From contig NZ_JAKNUW010000013.1 of assembly GCF_023155805.1 (NCBI RefSeq), forward strand, positions 1-64,000: a stretch of DNA of 64,000 nt, given 5' to 3'. Below, in pieces: positions 17,792-26,905 of the stretch. Origin of the DNA: Micrococcus lacusdianchii. Lineage in GTDB: Bacteria; Actinomycetota; Actinomycetes; Actinomycetales; Micrococcaceae. The notes beneath the pieces are model-generated. The model was given only the letters and a program-made list of their open reading frames with translations, had not been told where the DNA came from and ran no database searches. The translations under genes were made by a program, and so were the position numbers. Position 1 is the first letter of the stretch, and every line of letters starts with the position of its first letter.

Positions 17792-20080
17792 TCAGGTGCG
17801 GCGGACCTCGAACACGCCGTCGATCCGGCGCACCGCGTTGACCACGTGCTCCAGGAACAGCGGGTCGCCCATCTCGAACACGAACCGGCTCATTGCCACG
17901 CGGTCGCGGGTGGTGTTGACGGACGCCGAGAGGATGTTGACGTGGTTCTCGGACAGGACCCGGGTGACGTCCGAGAGCAGCGAGGTGCGGTCGAGGGCCT
18001 GCACCTCGATCTCCACCGTGTACACCGCGTCCCGCGACGGCGCCCACGTCACCGGCACGCGCCGCTCGGGCTCGTTCTCCAGGATCGTGGCGAGGTTCCG
18101 GCAGTCGTGCCGGTGCACGGACACCCCGGACCCGCGCGTGACGAACCCGACCACCTCGTCCGGCGGCAGGGGGTTGCAGCAGCGGGCGAGCTTGGCGAGC
18201 ACGCCGCCGTCGCCGTCCACCAGGACCCCGGCCTCGTTCGTGGCGCGGGCCGGCGCCCGGCGGGAGTGCGCGGGGACCAGCCCCTCGAGGTCCACCGCCC
18301 CCACCGAGAGCTCGCGGTGCGGCTCGGCGAGGGCGGCCGGCGGCGGGGCCTGCAGGGCGGCCAGGCGCTCCACGGCGGCCTGGGGCGAGACGTGCCCGTC
18401 CGCGAGCGCGGCGAACAGCCCGTCCGGGTCGTGGTAGCCCAGGTCCCCGGCGAGCACGTCGAGGTCCTCGCCGCCGAGGATCTTCTGCACCGACATCCCG
18501 GCACGGCGCAGCTGCCGGGTGAAGGCCTCGCGGCCGCGCTCGATCTGCTCGTCGCGGCGGCGGGTGGCGAAGTGGTGGCGGATCTTCGACTTGGCCCGCG
18601 GGGACACCACGAAGCCGAGCCAGTCGCGGCTGGGGCCGGCGTCCTCGGCCTTGGAGGTGAAGACCTCCACCGTCTCGCCCTGGTTGAGCGGGGTGGACAG
18701 CGGCACGAGCCGCCCGTCCACGCGGGCACCCACGGTGCGGTGGCCGACGTCGGTGTGGATGGCGTAGGCGAAGTCCACGGGCGTGGACCCGGCCGGCAGG
18801 GAGCGGATCTCCCCCTTGGGGGTGAACACGTAGACCTCGTCCGCGCCGATCTGGGTGCGCAGGGAGACGAGGAACTCGTCCGGGTCGCTGGTCTCGTGCT
18901 GCCAGTCCATGACCGAGCGCAGCCAGCCCGGGGTCCCCTGGCCCGGGGCCTCGCCGGCCTCGCCGCGCGCGCCGGCCTTGTACCGCCAGTGGGCGGCCAC
19001 GCCGTACTCGGCCTGGCGGTGCATGTCCCACGTGCGGATCTGGATCTCCACGGGCTTCCCGCCCGGGCCCATCACGGTGGTGTGCAGCGAGCGGTACATG
19101 TTCAGCTTCGGGACCGCGATGTAGTCCTTGAACCGCCCCGGCATCGGACGCCACCGGGCGTGCACCACGCCGAGCACCCCGTAGCAGTCCCGCACGGAGT
19201 CCACGAGGACGCGGATCCCGGTGAGGTCGTGGATGTCGTCGAAGTCCTTCCCGCGCGTGATCATCTTCTGGTAGATCGAGTAGTAGTGCTTGGGTCGGCC
19301 GGTGACGGTGGCCCGCACGCGATGCTCCCTCAGCTCCTCCTCGATCGCCCCGCGCAGGGCCGCGATGTGCTTCTCCCGCTCCGGGTTGCGCTCCCCCACC
19401 AGGCGGACGATCTCCGCGTAGACCTTGGGCTTGAGCGCCGCGAAGGAGAGGTCCTCGAGCTCCCACTTGACGGTGTTCATGCCGAGGCGGTGCGCCAGGG
19501 GCGCGTAGATGTCCAGGGTCTCGCGGGCCTTCCTGGCACTGGACTCGGGCGAGACGTACCGCCACGTGCGCGCGTTGTGCAGGCGGTCGGCCAGCTTGAT
19601 CAGGAGGACGTTGACGTCCTGGGCCATCGCGATGACCATCTTGCGGACCGTCTCAGCCTGCGCGGCGGCCCCGTAGGTGACCTTGTCCAGCTTGGTGACG
19701 CCGTCCACGAGCAGGGCCACCTCAGCGCCGAAGTCGGCCGTGAGCTGCGCGAGCGAGTAGTCGGTGTCCTCTACCGTGTCGTGCAGGAGCGCCGCCAGCA
19801 GGGTGGAGCCCGTGACCCCGAGCTCGGCGAGGATCGTGGCCACGGCCACGGGGTGGGTGATGTAGGGGTCGCCCGAACGGCGCATCTGCCCCTCGTGAGC
19901 GCGCTCAGCCACATCGAACGCCCGGACGATCCGCTCCTGCTCGGCGTGCGTGGTGCGCTGGCGCACCGTCCGCATCAGCGGTTCTAGCAGCGGCGAGTAC
20001 TCCGTGGCCCGGCGGCCCGTGAGCCGCGCGATCCGGCCCCGGCGGGCGGGAGCGGCGGGGTGGCAGTCCTGCTCGGTCAC
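17792..20080 (-). CDS. rel: Bifunctional (p)ppGpp synthetase/hydrolase Rel
   Basis: 762 residues with the full long-RSH architecture. The hydrolase HD domain has ITHP (H76) and HDTVED (100-105). The synthetase domain has GRPKHYYSIYQKM and RGKDFDDIHDLTGIR; RGKD (276-279) is the RxKD form of bifunctional Rel rather than ExDD of RelA. These are followed by a TGS domain (about 410-475), a zinc-finger/CC region and a C-terminal ACT domain (about 685-762, NVRR end). Both activities look intact. The start GTG 20080 has AAGGAGG 5 nt upstream and its own TAGACT promoter. It controls the stringent response. Confidence 0.97.
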   Translation of the reverse strand: MTEQDCHPAAPARRGRIARLTGRRATEYSPLLEPLMRTVRQRTTHAEQERIVRAFDVAERAHEGQMRRSGDPYITHPVAVATILAELGVTGSTLLAALLHDTVEDTDYSLAQLTADFGAEVALLVDGVTKLDKVTYGAAAQAETVRKMVIAMAQDVNVLLIKLADRLHNARTWRYVSPESSARKARETLDIYAPLAHRLGMNTVKWELEDLSFAALKPKVYAEIVRLVGERNPEREKHIAALRGAIEEELREHRVRATVTGRPKHYYSIYQKMITRGKDFDDIHDLTGIRVLVDSVRDCYGVLGVVHARWRPMPGRFKDYIAVPKLNMYRSLHTTVMGPGGKPVEIQIRTWDMHRQAEYGVAAHWRYKAGARGEAGEAPGQGTPGWLRSVMDWQHETSDPDEFLVSLRTQIGADEVYVFTPKGEIRSLPAGSTPVDFAYAIHTDVGHRTVGARVDGRLVPLSTPLNQGETVEVFTSKAEDAGPSRDWLGFVVSPRAKSKIRHHFATRRRDEQIERGREAFTRQLRRAGMSVQKILGGEDLDVLAGDLGYHDPDGLFAALADGHVSPQAAVERLAALQAPPPAALAEPHRELSVGAVDLEGLVPAHSRRAPARATNEAGVLVDGDGGVLAKLARCCNPLPPDEVVGFVTRGSGVSVHRHDCRNLATILENEPERRVPVTWAPSRDAVYTVEIEVQALDRTSLLSDVTRVLSENHVNILSASVNTTRDRVAMSRFVFEMGDPLFLEHVVNAVRRIDGVFEVRRT

Positions 20081-20121
20081 GGTGCCTCCTTCTGGGCCGT
20101 CCCGGCCCGGGGTGATGCGGC

Positions 20122-20127
20122 AGTCTA
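20122..20127 (-). promoter_or_regulatory. rel: -10 element (TAGACT) candidate for rel
   Basis: TAGACT at 20127-20122 predicts a start near 20115 and a 35-nt leader holding AAGGAGG. It lies in the 70-bp gap after secF, so rel can be expressed apart from secDF. Confidence 0.45.
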
Positions 20128-20150
20128 CTCCGGGGTCGGCCGTCCGCCGG

Positions 20151-21173
20151 TCACAGCACCGCGCCGTGTGCGTCCTCGAGGTCGGTCTGCTGGCCCAGCC
20201 CGTCCCGGTCCCGGCCCACGCGGGCGTCCTGGTCGCGCACGTCGGCTTCGCCGCGGCGCAGCAGGGCGTACAGCGGTGCCTGGAGGAACAGGGTGGACAG
20301 GGTGCCCACGATGATGCCGATGAACAGGGCCAGCGAGATGTCCCGCAGGGTCCCCGCGCCGAGCAGTCCGGCGCCGATGAACAGGATGGAGGCCACCGGC
20401 AGCAGGCCCACGATCGAGGTGGTGATCGAGCGCACCAGGGTCTGGTTCACGGCCAGCTCCACGTTCTGCTCGAACGTGCGTTCCGGGTCCTCCTCCTGGC
20501 CCACGGTGTTCTCGCGGACCTTGTCGAACACCACCACGGTGTCGTAGAGGGCGTAGGAGAGGATCGTCAAGAAGCCGATGATCGCCGACGGCGTCACCTC
20601 GAAGCCGGTGGCCCCGTAGATCCCGGCGGTCAGCGCCACCACGTAGAGCATCCCGACGACGGCGGCCAGCGACATCTTCCATGTGCGGAAGTAGAGGGCC
20701 ATGAACACTGTCACGAGGGCCACGAAGATCACCAGGCCGAGCAGCGCCTGCTGGGACACGGCCTCACCCCACGTGGGACCCACGAAGGTGGAGGTCACCT
20801 GGTCCTGCGTGACGCCGTAGGCCTCCTGCAGGTTCTGGGCGACCTGGCGGGTCTGGGCGTCGTCCAGCTGCTCGGTCTGCACCCGCATGGTGCCCGGGGC
20901 GATCGCGGTGACGGTCGGCTCCACGCCGGGGACGACGTCGGCCACGGCCTCCCTGCCCGGGTCCACTTCGCCCGTGGCGGCGTCCGAGACGGTGAACTCG
21001 GAGCCGCCGCGGAACTCGATGCCGAGGTTGAATCCGCCCCGCAGGGCGGTCAGGCCCCCAGCGAGGACCAGCAGGGCCGCGGCGATCGCGAACCAGAGCC
21101 GCCAGCGGCGGACGAACGGGTAGGCGCGGCGGCCGGTGTACAGGGCGTTGCCCCAGTCGGCGAAGCGGTTCAC
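20151..21173 (-). CDS. secF: Protein translocase subunit SecF
   Basis: 340 residues from GTG 21173 (VNRFADWGNALYTGRRAYPF), overlapping the secD stop by 4 nt. TM1 is AIAAALLVLAGGLTAL, then the FNLGIEFRGGSEF signature, a periplasmic domain (about 60-135), and five TM helices including SIVGLLPVASILFIGAGLLG. The conserved YALYDTVVVFDKVREN motif of the SecF family is present. It ends in a short charged tail. With SecD and YajC it uses the proton gradient to pull secreted proteins across the membrane. Confidence 0.96.
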   Translation of the reverse strand: MNRFADWGNALYTGRRAYPFVRRWRLWFAIAAALLVLAGGLTALRGGFNLGIEFRGGSEFTVSDAATGEVDPGREAVADVVPGVEPTVTAIAPGTMRVQTEQLDDAQTRQVAQNLQEAYGVTQDQVTSTFVGPTWGEAVSQQALLGLVIFVALVTVFMALYFRTWKMSLAAVVGMLYVVALTAGIYGATGFEVTPSAIIGFLTILSYALYDTVVVFDKVRENTVGQEEDPERTFEQNVELAVNQTLVRSITTSIVGLLPVASILFIGAGLLGAGTLRDISLALFIGIIVGTLSTLFLQAPLYALLRRGEADVRDQDARVGRDRDGLGQQTDLEDAHGAVL

Positions 21174-22942
21174 GAGGCGTCCTCCTGGGTGTCGGCCGGG
21201 CGGCGGGCGGCGGGGTCGGCCGCCCGGGCGCGCTCGGCGCGGCGGCGTTCGGCGATGGTGAGGGCGGGTTCGCCCCGGCCGCGGCGGCGGCCCGGGCGGA
21301 CGTCGGACGTGGGGGCCGAGGCGACGGCGGGGCGCGGCTCGCGGACCTGCCCGGCGCCGCGGTAGAGCGCGGAATCCACGCCGAGCTGGCGCGGGTCCAG
21401 CCCGGACATCCGGTGGCCGCGGCCCACGAAGTCGCCCTGGGCGAGGAGCACCATGAGCGGGTGGGTGAAGAGGAACACCACGATCAGGTCGGCGATCGCG
21501 GTGAGGCCGAGGGTGAAGGCGAAGCCGCGCACGTTGCCCACGGCCACGAAGTACAGCACGAGGGCGGCGAGCAGGTTCACGGCCTTCGAGGCGGTGATCG
21601 TGCGCTGGGCGCGCTTCCAGCCCTCGTGCACGGCGGCCTCGACCGGGCGGCCGGCGCGCAGCTCGTCCTTGATGCGCTCGAAGTAGACGATGAAGGAGTC
21701 GGCGGTCAGGCCGATGGCCACGATCAGGCCCGCGATGCCGGCCAGGGAGAGGCGGTAGTTGTCCGTCCAGCCGAGGATCGCGATGGCCAGATAGGTCATC
21801 AGGCCCATCACCAGGATCGAGGCGAAGGTCAGCAGGCCCAGGGCCCGGTACTGGAAGAACTGGTAGAGGGCCACGAGAGCCAGACCGATCAGCCCGGCGA
21901 TCAGGCCCCAGCGGAGCTGGTCCTCGCCGAGGGTGGCGGAGATCTGCTGCTCGGACTCGATGGTGAAGGAGATGGGCAGCGAGCCGTAGTTGAGCTGCTC
22001 GGCGAGCTGGTTCGCGGACTGCTCCGTGAAGGACGGACCGTCGATCCGGGCGCTGCCGCCGGTGATCACCGCGTTCGAGCTGGGGGCGGAGATGACGCGG
22101 CCGTCGAGGACCATGGCGAACTGCTTGCGCGGGTCCCCGGCGGGCATGGGAGTCAGCCGCTGGGTCACCGCCTGGAAGGCACGGGCCCCCTCGTCGGTGA
22201 AGTCCACGTTCACGCCCCACTGGTTGGTGGACACGCCGCCTGAGGTCTGGGCCAGACCCGGCTGCGCGCCGTCGACCTCGGTGCCGGAGACCACCACGGG
22301 GCCCAGGACGTACTTGATCGCCGGCGCGGCCCCGGCCGGGGTCTCCTCCGCGGGCTGGCAGGCGACCACCGCGCGGTCGGCGGGCATCGGCGCCGCGCCC
22401 GGGTCGCGCGGGACGGCGCAGTCGGTGCGCTGAAACTCGTCGGCCAGGTCCGGGGTCAGCCAGTTGGAGTCGTACGCGTCGGACGGCTCGGCCGAGGGCG
22501 CCGGGAACTGCTCCTTCGGGAGGAGCTGGTCCTCGGGGGTGGGCTCGCCGGGGGCGGCCTGGAGCACGGGGCGGAACTGCAGGTCCGCGGAGGCCTGGAT
22601 CAGGCGGCGGGTGTCCTCGTCCGGCACACCCGGCAGGGAGACGACGACGTTCTGGTCGCCCTGGGTGGCGACCTCCGCCTCGGCCACGCCGGAGCCGTCC
22701 ACGCGCTGGCGGATGATCTCCACGGCCTGGCCGAGCTGCTCCGGGGTGGCCTGCTCACCGGAGGCCGTCTGCGGGGCCAGCACCATCTGGGTGCCGCCCT
22801 CGAGGTCGAGGGCGAGCTTGGGGGCCCAGCCGGCCTGGCCGCTGGCCACGCCGATGCCGAGGATCGCGGTCAGGCCCACGACGAGCGCGGCCAGCCAGGC
22901 CAGGGCGCGGCCGGCGGCGCGGGAGGGGGAGGTCTTCGCCAT
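21170..22942 (-). CDS. secD: Protein translocase subunit SecD
   Basis: 590 residues. TM1 is AWLAALVVGLTAILGIGVAS, then the LALDLEGGTQMVL signature. The periplasmic P1 domain is long (about 55-330), with an Ala/Pro/Glu-rich insert near 115-200 characteristic of actinobacteria. Five TM helices follow, with ILGWTDNYRLSLAGIAGLIV and the GLTADSFIVYFERIKDELR motif. A basic C-terminal tail (RPGRRRGRGEP) is present. It is coupled to secF by a 4-nt overlap; yajC lies 65 nt upstream. Confidence 0.96.
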   Translation of the reverse strand: MAKTSPSRAAGRALAWLAALVVGLTAILGIGVASGQAGWAPKLALDLEGGTQMVLAPQTASGEQATPEQLGQAVEIIRQRVDGSGVAEAEVATQGDQNVVVSLPGVPDEDTRRLIQASADLQFRPVLQAAPGEPTPEDQLLPKEQFPAPSAEPSDAYDSNWLTPDLADEFQRTDCAVPRDPGAAPMPADRAVVACQPAEETPAGAAPAIKYVLGPVVVSGTEVDGAQPGLAQTSGGVSTNQWGVNVDFTDEGARAFQAVTQRLTPMPAGDPRKQFAMVLDGRVISAPSSNAVITGGSARIDGPSFTEQSANQLAEQLNYGSLPISFTIESEQQISATLGEDQLRWGLIAGLIGLALVALYQFFQYRALGLLTFASILVMGLMTYLAIAILGWTDNYRLSLAGIAGLIVAIGLTADSFIVYFERIKDELRAGRPVEAAVHEGWKRAQRTITASKAVNLLAALVLYFVAVGNVRGFAFTLGLTAIADLIVVFLFTHPLMVLLAQGDFVGRGHRMSGLDPRQLGVDSALYRGAGQVREPRPAVASAPTSDVRPGRRRGRGEPALTIAERRRAERARAADPAARRPADTQEDAS

Positions 22943-23007
22943 GCGTCACGTGCTCTCTGTGCGCGGCGCGGGCCCGGCGGTGCGCGCCGGGCCCGGCCGA
23001 GGTGGTC

Positions 23008-23421
23008 TCAGGCGCGGTCGGTGCGCGGGTCGACGCCGTCCGCGGGGGCGTCGGCGGCGGTCGAGCGGTGCTGCCCGTCCGCGGCGGAGGACGGGTCCAC
23101 GGCGGCATCAGGATCGACGATGTTCGCCACGCCCTGCAGGTGCACGTCGAGGCGCGTGCCGGGGGAGGTCTCGAGCGTGACGCGCTGATTCGGCTCGTCC
23201 ACGGCCACCACGGTGCCGAAGATGCCGGCGGCGGTCATGACCTCCATCCCCGGGGTCAACCGGCTGCGCATCTCCGTGGCCTGCTGCTGCGCCTTCTTGG
23301 CGCGGCGGAAGGACAGGAAGAGCATCAACGCCAGGGCGGCGAACATGACGAGCATGAACACGTTGGTGCCCCCGGCGGCCTGCTGGGCGATCACGGGGGC
23401 GGAGGTCTGGGACAGCGGCAC
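23008..23421 (-). CDS. yajC: Preprotein translocase subunit YajC
   Basis: 137 residues if started at GTG 23421, chosen because GAGGAG lies 8 nt upstream; the GTG at 23430 overlaps that ribosome site. One TM helix (about 20-38, FMLVMFAALALMLFLSF) is followed by the family's RRAKKAQQQATEMRSRLTPG and the VMTAAGIFGTVVAVDEPNQ beta-domain. The tail after residue 100 is acidic and disordered. It is an accessory of SecDF. A TAGACT box 43 nt upstream, past the ruvB stop, suggests a yajC-secDF unit. Confidence 0.93.
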   Translation of the reverse strand: MPLSQTSAPVIAQQAAGGTNVFMLVMFAALALMLFLSFRRAKKAQQQATEMRSRLTPGMEVMTAAGIFGTVVAVDEPNQRVTLETSPGTRLDVHLQGVANIVDPDAAVDPSSAADGQHRSTAADAPADGVDPRTDRA

Positions 23422-23463
23422 GGGGCGCACTCCTCGGGTCTGGACGGGATCGGAATCCGGGCC

Positions 23464-23469
23464 AGTCTA
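23464..23469 (-). promoter_or_regulatory. yajC: -10 element (TAGACT) candidate for yajC-secD-secF
   Basis: TAGACT at 23469-23464 lies between the ruvB stop (23476) and yajC; predicted leader about 36 nt. Confidence 0.45.
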
Positions 23470-23475
23470 GGGGGA

Positions 23476-24489
23476 TCAGCCGGGCGTGCCCTCCGGCGCC
23501 GCCATGCCGAGGTGCTCCCATGCGGCGGGCAGGGCCACGCGGCCGCGCGGGGTGCGGGCCACCATGCCCTCGCGGATGAGGAAGGGCTCCGCCACGGTCT
23601 CCACGGTCTCGGCCTCCTCCCCCACGGCGGTGGCCAGCGTGGTCAGACCCACGGGGCCGCCGCCGAACACGGTGCACAGCGCGGTGAGCACACCGCGGTC
23701 CAGGCGGTCGAGGCCACGGGCATCCACCTCGTACATGGTCAGGGCGGCGGAGGCGGCCTCAGCATCCACCGTGTCCAGGCCCTTCACGAGGGCCCAGTCG
23801 CGCACGCGCCGCAGCAGGCGGTTGGCGATCCGGGGGGTGCCCCGCGAACGGGACGCGATCTGGCGGTAGCCGTCCGTGTCCACGCGCATGTCCAGCAGCG
23901 CGGAGGAGCGGCGAAGCACCCTCTCGAGCTCCTCCTCGGCGTAGAACTCGAGGTGCCCGGTGAACCCGAAGCGGTCCCGCAGGGGCCCGGGCAGCAGGCC
24001 GGCGCGCGTGGTGGCGCCCACCAGGGTGAACGGCGGCAGCTCGAGCGGGATGGACGTGGCGCCGGCGCCCTTGCCCACCACGATGTCCACCCGGAAGTCC
24101 TCCATGGCCATGTAGAGCATCTCCTCCGCCGGCCGGGACATGCGGTGGATCTCGTCGAGGAACAGCACCTCCCCCTCGGTGAGCGAGGACAGGATCGCGG
24201 CGAGGTCCCCGGCGTTCTGGATGGCGGGCCCGGAGGACAGCCGCAGGGGCGCGTTCATCTCCGCGGCCACGATCATGGCCAGCGTGGTCTTGCCGAGCCC
24301 CGGAGGGCCGGAGAGCAGCACGTGGTCCGCCGTCCGTCCCCGCAGTCGGGCCGCGGCGAGCATGAGGTCCAGCTGCTCCCGGACGCGCATCTGCCCGACG
24401 AACTCGTCCAGGTGTCTCGGCCGCAGGGCCGCCTCGAGGCGGCGCTCCTCGGCGTCGGCCTCCAGAGCGGAGACGGGGTGCTCGGTCAT
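23476..24489 (-). CDS. ruvB: Holliday junction branch migration ATPase RuvB
   Basis: 337 residues starting [12 protein letters not shown] at ATG 24489; a longer upstream reading does not align with RuvB and lies within ruvA. It has the N-terminal signature [12 protein letters not shown], Walker [13 protein letters not shown], Walker [10 protein letters not shown], sensor 1 VGATTRAG and the arginine-finger region [11 protein letters not shown]-terminal winged helix follows ([25 protein letters not shown]). The start overlaps the ruvA stop by 4 nt. With RuvA it drives branch migration. Confidence 0.97.
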   Translation of the reverse strand: MTEHPVSALEADAEERRLEAALRPRHLDEFVGQMRVREQLDLMLAAARLRGRTADHVLLSGPPGLGKTTLAMIVAAEMNAPLRLSSGPAIQNAGDLAAILSSLTEGEVLFLDEIHRMSRPAEEMLYMAMEDFRVDIVVGKGAGATSIPLELPPFTLVGATTRAGLLPGPLRDRFGFTGHLEFYAEEELERVLRRSSALLDMRVDTDGYRQIASRSRGTPRIANRLLRRVRDWALVKGLDTVDAEAASAALTMYEVDARGLDRLDRGVLTALCTVFGGGPVGLTTLATAVGEEAETVETVAEPFLIREGMVARTPRGRVALPAAWEHLGMAAPEGTPG

Positions 24490-25133
24490 CGCGTCCGGCC
24501 CCCTCGCACGGCGGCGGCGGTGCCGACGTCGCGCAGCGTGGTGCGCAGCAGGGCGGCGACGTCGCCGGAGCCGGCGACATCCGGGTGGGCGGCCACGGTG
24601 GCGGCGACGGCCTTGGCCGCCTCCTTCTCGGACCAGCCCAGGCCGGTCATCGCCTGCACGACGTCGGCGTGCCATGCGTCCGTGGGCGTCTGCGGCTCCG
24701 CGGCCGCGGCCTCGTCGTCGCGCGCCTGACCCGTGGGAGGCAGGCGGCCGGCGAGGTCCACGATGATCTTACGGGCCATCTTCGGGCCGATCCCGGGCAC
24801 GAGCGTGAGGGCCTTCTCGTCCTCCTCCGTCACGGCGCGCCGCACGTGCTCGGGGTGGTGCACGGCCAGGATCGCCAGGGCCAGGCGGGGGCCGACGCCG
24901 TTGGCGCCCAGCAGGACCTCGAAGACCTCGCGCTCGGCGCGGTCCGCGAAGCCGTAGAGGGTCAGAGCGTCCTCCTTGACCACCAGGTGGGTCTGGACGG
25001 CGGCCATCCGCCCCTCATGGAGCGTGGCCAAGGTCTGAGGCGTGGCCGCGAACGCCAGGCCCACGCCCCCGGCGGTGATCACGGCGTGGTCCAGGCCCAC
25101 GTGTTCGACGGTGCCGCTCAGGGATGCGATCAA
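24486..25133 (-). CDS. ruvA: Holliday junction DNA-binding subunit RuvA
   Basis: 215 residues from TTG 25133 ([13 protein letters not shown] aligns with the usual MIASLRG start; weak GGAAGG upstream). It has an N-terminal OB-fold, two helix-hairpin-helix motifs ([16 protein letters not shown] and [17 protein letters not shown]), a flexible linker with Ala/Glu (DDEAAAAEP) and the RuvB-binding domain III ([15 protein letters not shown]). It binds four-way junctions as a tetramer. A LexA-like box lies 40 nt upstream. Confidence 0.96.
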   Translation of the reverse strand: MIASLSGTVEHVGLDHAVITAGGVGLAFAATPQTLATLHEGRMAAVQTHLVVKEDALTLYGFADRAEREVFEVLLGANGVGPRLALAILAVHHPEHVRRAVTEEDEKALTLVPGIGPKMARKIIVDLAGRLPPTGQARDDEAAAAEPQTPTDAWHADVVQAMTGLGWSEKEAAKAVAATVAAHPDVAGSGDVAALLRTTLRDVGTAAAVRGGRTR

Positions 25134-25172
25134 CTCGGTCCGCCTTCCGGGCTCGAGGGGGGTGGGACGGAT

Positions 25173-25188
25173 TCGAACATATCATCGA
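25173..25188. promoter_or_regulatory. LexA (SOS)-like operator upstream of ruvAB
   Basis: TCGAACATATCATCGA matches the perfect actinobacterial-type LexA palindrome TCGAACATATGTTCGA at 14 of 16 positions. It overlaps a TATGTT -10 candidate (25181-25176) for ruvA, so a bound repressor would block the promoter. RuvAB being SOS-controlled is known in other bacteria. Confidence 0.55.
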
Positions 25189-25219
25189 ACGCCGCGCGCG
25201 AGGCCGCCGCTCGGGACGG

Positions 25220-25900
25220 TCAGGCGCGGCGCCCCGGACGGGCGGCGGCGGAGCGCTCGGCGGCCAGCCAGGCGCGCTGCGCTGCGGTCAGCTCCCCTGC
25301 CGGCGCCCTCCGCACGCGAGCTCCCCCGGCCCCGCGGGAGGCGCCGGTGCGGGAGGTGAGGGAGGCGGTGTCGAGCCCGGTGTGGCCGGCGGCCACGCCC
25401 AGGGCGGTGCCGCGCCACGCGTGCGTGATGGCCAGGGCGAGGGCGTCGGCGGCGTCGGCCGGCCGCGGCGGGGCGGCCAGGCGCAGGATCCGGGTGACCA
25501 TCGTGGTGACCTGCTCCTTGCCGGCGTCGCCGTCCCCGGTGACGGCGGCCTTGACCTCGGAGGGGGTGTGCAGGCCCACGGGAACCCCGGCCCGGGCGGC
25601 GGCGGCGATCGCCACGCCGGCGGCCTGCGCCGTGCCGAGCACGGTGGGGGTGTTGTTGTTCGCGAACATGCGCTCGACGGCGGCGCGCGTCGGCGAGAAC
25701 CGCGCCAGGACGGTGCTCACGGCCTCGTCGATGCGCAGCAGGCGCGCGTCCAGCGGGGTGTCCGCCGGGGTGCCCACCACCTCCACGTGGACGAGGCAGG
25801 CCCGCCGACGCGCGTCCACGTCCACCACGGCGATCCCGCAGCGGGTGAGCCCGGGGTCCACCCCGAGCACGCGGACGACGTCGACGGGCCTCCCCGCCAC
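25220..25900 (-). CDS. ruvC: Crossover junction endodeoxyribonuclease RuvC
   Basis: 226 residues from GTG 25900. RNase H fold with catalytic Asp15 in [16 protein letters not shown], Glu in VERMFANNN, and the C-terminal D-x-x-D pair in [34 protein letters not shown] is the conserved core. A Ser/Arg/Ala-rich tail (after about 175) exceeds the E. coli length, as is common in actinobacteria. It resolves junctions processed by RuvAB. It lies 5 nt after yebC. GAGGAGG 10 nt upstream overlaps the yebC end. Confidence 0.95.
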   Translation of the reverse strand: MAGRPVDVVRVLGVDPGLTRCGIAVVDVDARRRACLVHVEVVGTPADTPLDARLLRIDEAVSTVLARFSPTRAAVERMFANNNTPTVLGTAQAAGVAIAAAARAGVPVGLHTPSEVKAAVTGDGDAGKEQVTTMVTRILRLAAPPRPADAADALALAITHAWRGTALGVAAGHTGLDTASLTSRTGASRGAGGARVRRAPAGELTAAQRAWLAAERSAAARPGRRA

Positions 25901-25905
25901 GACGC

Positions 25906-26667
25906 TCAGTCCTCCTCGAGCTCGGACATCACCTCGGGGGCGATGTCCACATTGGAGAACACCGACTGCACGTCATCGAGCTCCTCGAGGGCGTCCACGA
26001 GCTTCAGGAAGGTGCGGGCACCCTTGGCGTCCAGCTCGGTCTTCATGGTCGGCAGGAACTCGAGCTCGTCGGTCTCGTAGGCGATCCCGGCGGCGTCCAG
26101 GGCGCCGGCCACGGCGCGCAGATCGGAGGGCTCGGAGACGATCTCGAACTCCTCGCCGGACTCCACGACCTCCTCGGCGTCCGCGCCGCCCTCGAGCACG
26201 GCCTCCAGCAGGCCGTCCTCGGTGTTGCCCTCGGCGGGCAGACGCACGACGCCCTTGCGGTTGAACAGGAAGGACACGGAGCCGGAGTCGGCCATGGTGC
26301 CGCCGTTGCGGGTCACCGCGGCGCGCACGTCCGCGGCGGCGCGGTTCTTGTTGTCCGTCAGGCACTCCACCAGCAGGGCCGAGCCCTGGGGGCCGCGGAC
26401 CTCGTACATGATCTCGGTGTAGTCGATGACCTCGCCGGTGAGGCCGGCGCCGCGCTTGATGGCGCGCTCGATGTTGTCGTTGGGCACCGAGTTCTTCTTG
26501 GCCTTGGTGACGGCCAGGTCGAGGGCCGGGTTGCCGGACAGGTCCGCGCCGCCGGCGCGGGCCGCGACCTCGATGCCCTTGATGTACTTGGCGAACGCCT
26601 TGGCGCGCTTGGCGTCCAGGGCGGCCTTCTTGTGCTTGGTGGTGGCCCACTTGGAATGACCGGACAC
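25906..26667 (-). CDS. yebC: YebC/PmpR-family transcriptional regulator / translation factor
   Basis: 253 residues from GTG 26667 ([20 protein letters not shown], the standard N-terminus) with GGAGGAG upstream. All three TACO1-like domains are visible: the N-terminal helical domain, [34 protein letters not shown] and [11 protein letters not shown]. It ends acidic (SELEED). Family members bind DNA or relieve ribosome stalling; which applies here is unknown. It is first in yebC-ruvC-ruvA-ruvB; the usual upstream pdxT is absent from this side, where the defence island begins. Confidence 0.95.
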   Translation of the reverse strand: MSGHSKWATTKHKKAALDAKRAKAFAKYIKGIEVAARAGGADLSGNPALDLAVTKAKKNSVPNDNIERAIKRGAGLTGEVIDYTEIMYEVRGPQGSALLVECLTDNKNRAAADVRAAVTRNGGTMADSGSVSFLFNRKGVVRLPAEGNTEDGLLEAVLEGGADAEEVVESGEEFEIVSEPSDLRAVAGALDAAGIAYETDELEFLPTMKTELDAKGARTFLKLVDALEELDDVQSVFSNVDIAPEVMSELEED

Positions 26668-26812
26668 GGGCGTCTCCTCCTGCTCGTCGGGGCGGCACGC
26701 CGACGACGGCCGGCGGGCCTGCGCTTGACCGGCGCGCCGGGGCGCACCGCACATTCGACCGCCCATCCTACCGGCGGGCGGCGGCGAGTCAGCGTGGTCG
26801 GGGACGACACAA

Positions 26813-26842
26813 GAGACCCCACACCCAAGGGGTGCGGGGTCT
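26813..26842. terminator. Hairpin at the left edge of the defence island
   Basis: GAGACCCCACACC pairs with GGTGCGGGGTCTC (one mismatch) around a 4-nt loop. It lies upstream of yebC and of the Abi gene, so it would stop transcripts entering from either side. No T-tract. Confidence 0.5.
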
Positions 26843-26890
26843 CCGAGTGAGATGCGGCGGTCCTAGCCCGCCGCTCGCTGCGGACAAGAC

Positions 26891-26896
26891 TATAAC
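26891..26896 (+). promoter_or_regulatory. -10 element (TATAAC) of the Abi gene, near-leaderless
   Basis: TATAAC ends 9 nt before the ATG at 26906. No Shine-Dalgarno is present, so the mRNA should start at or within a few nt of the start codon. Confidence 0.5.
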
Positions 26897-26905
26897 CTCA
26901 TCCTC

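Noticed and set aside
16935-19565. Long minus-strand open frame of about 870 codons across rel and the AbiEi-like gene
   Set aside because: Arg/Gly/Pro-rich out-of-frame translation; the rel frame carries all family motifs.
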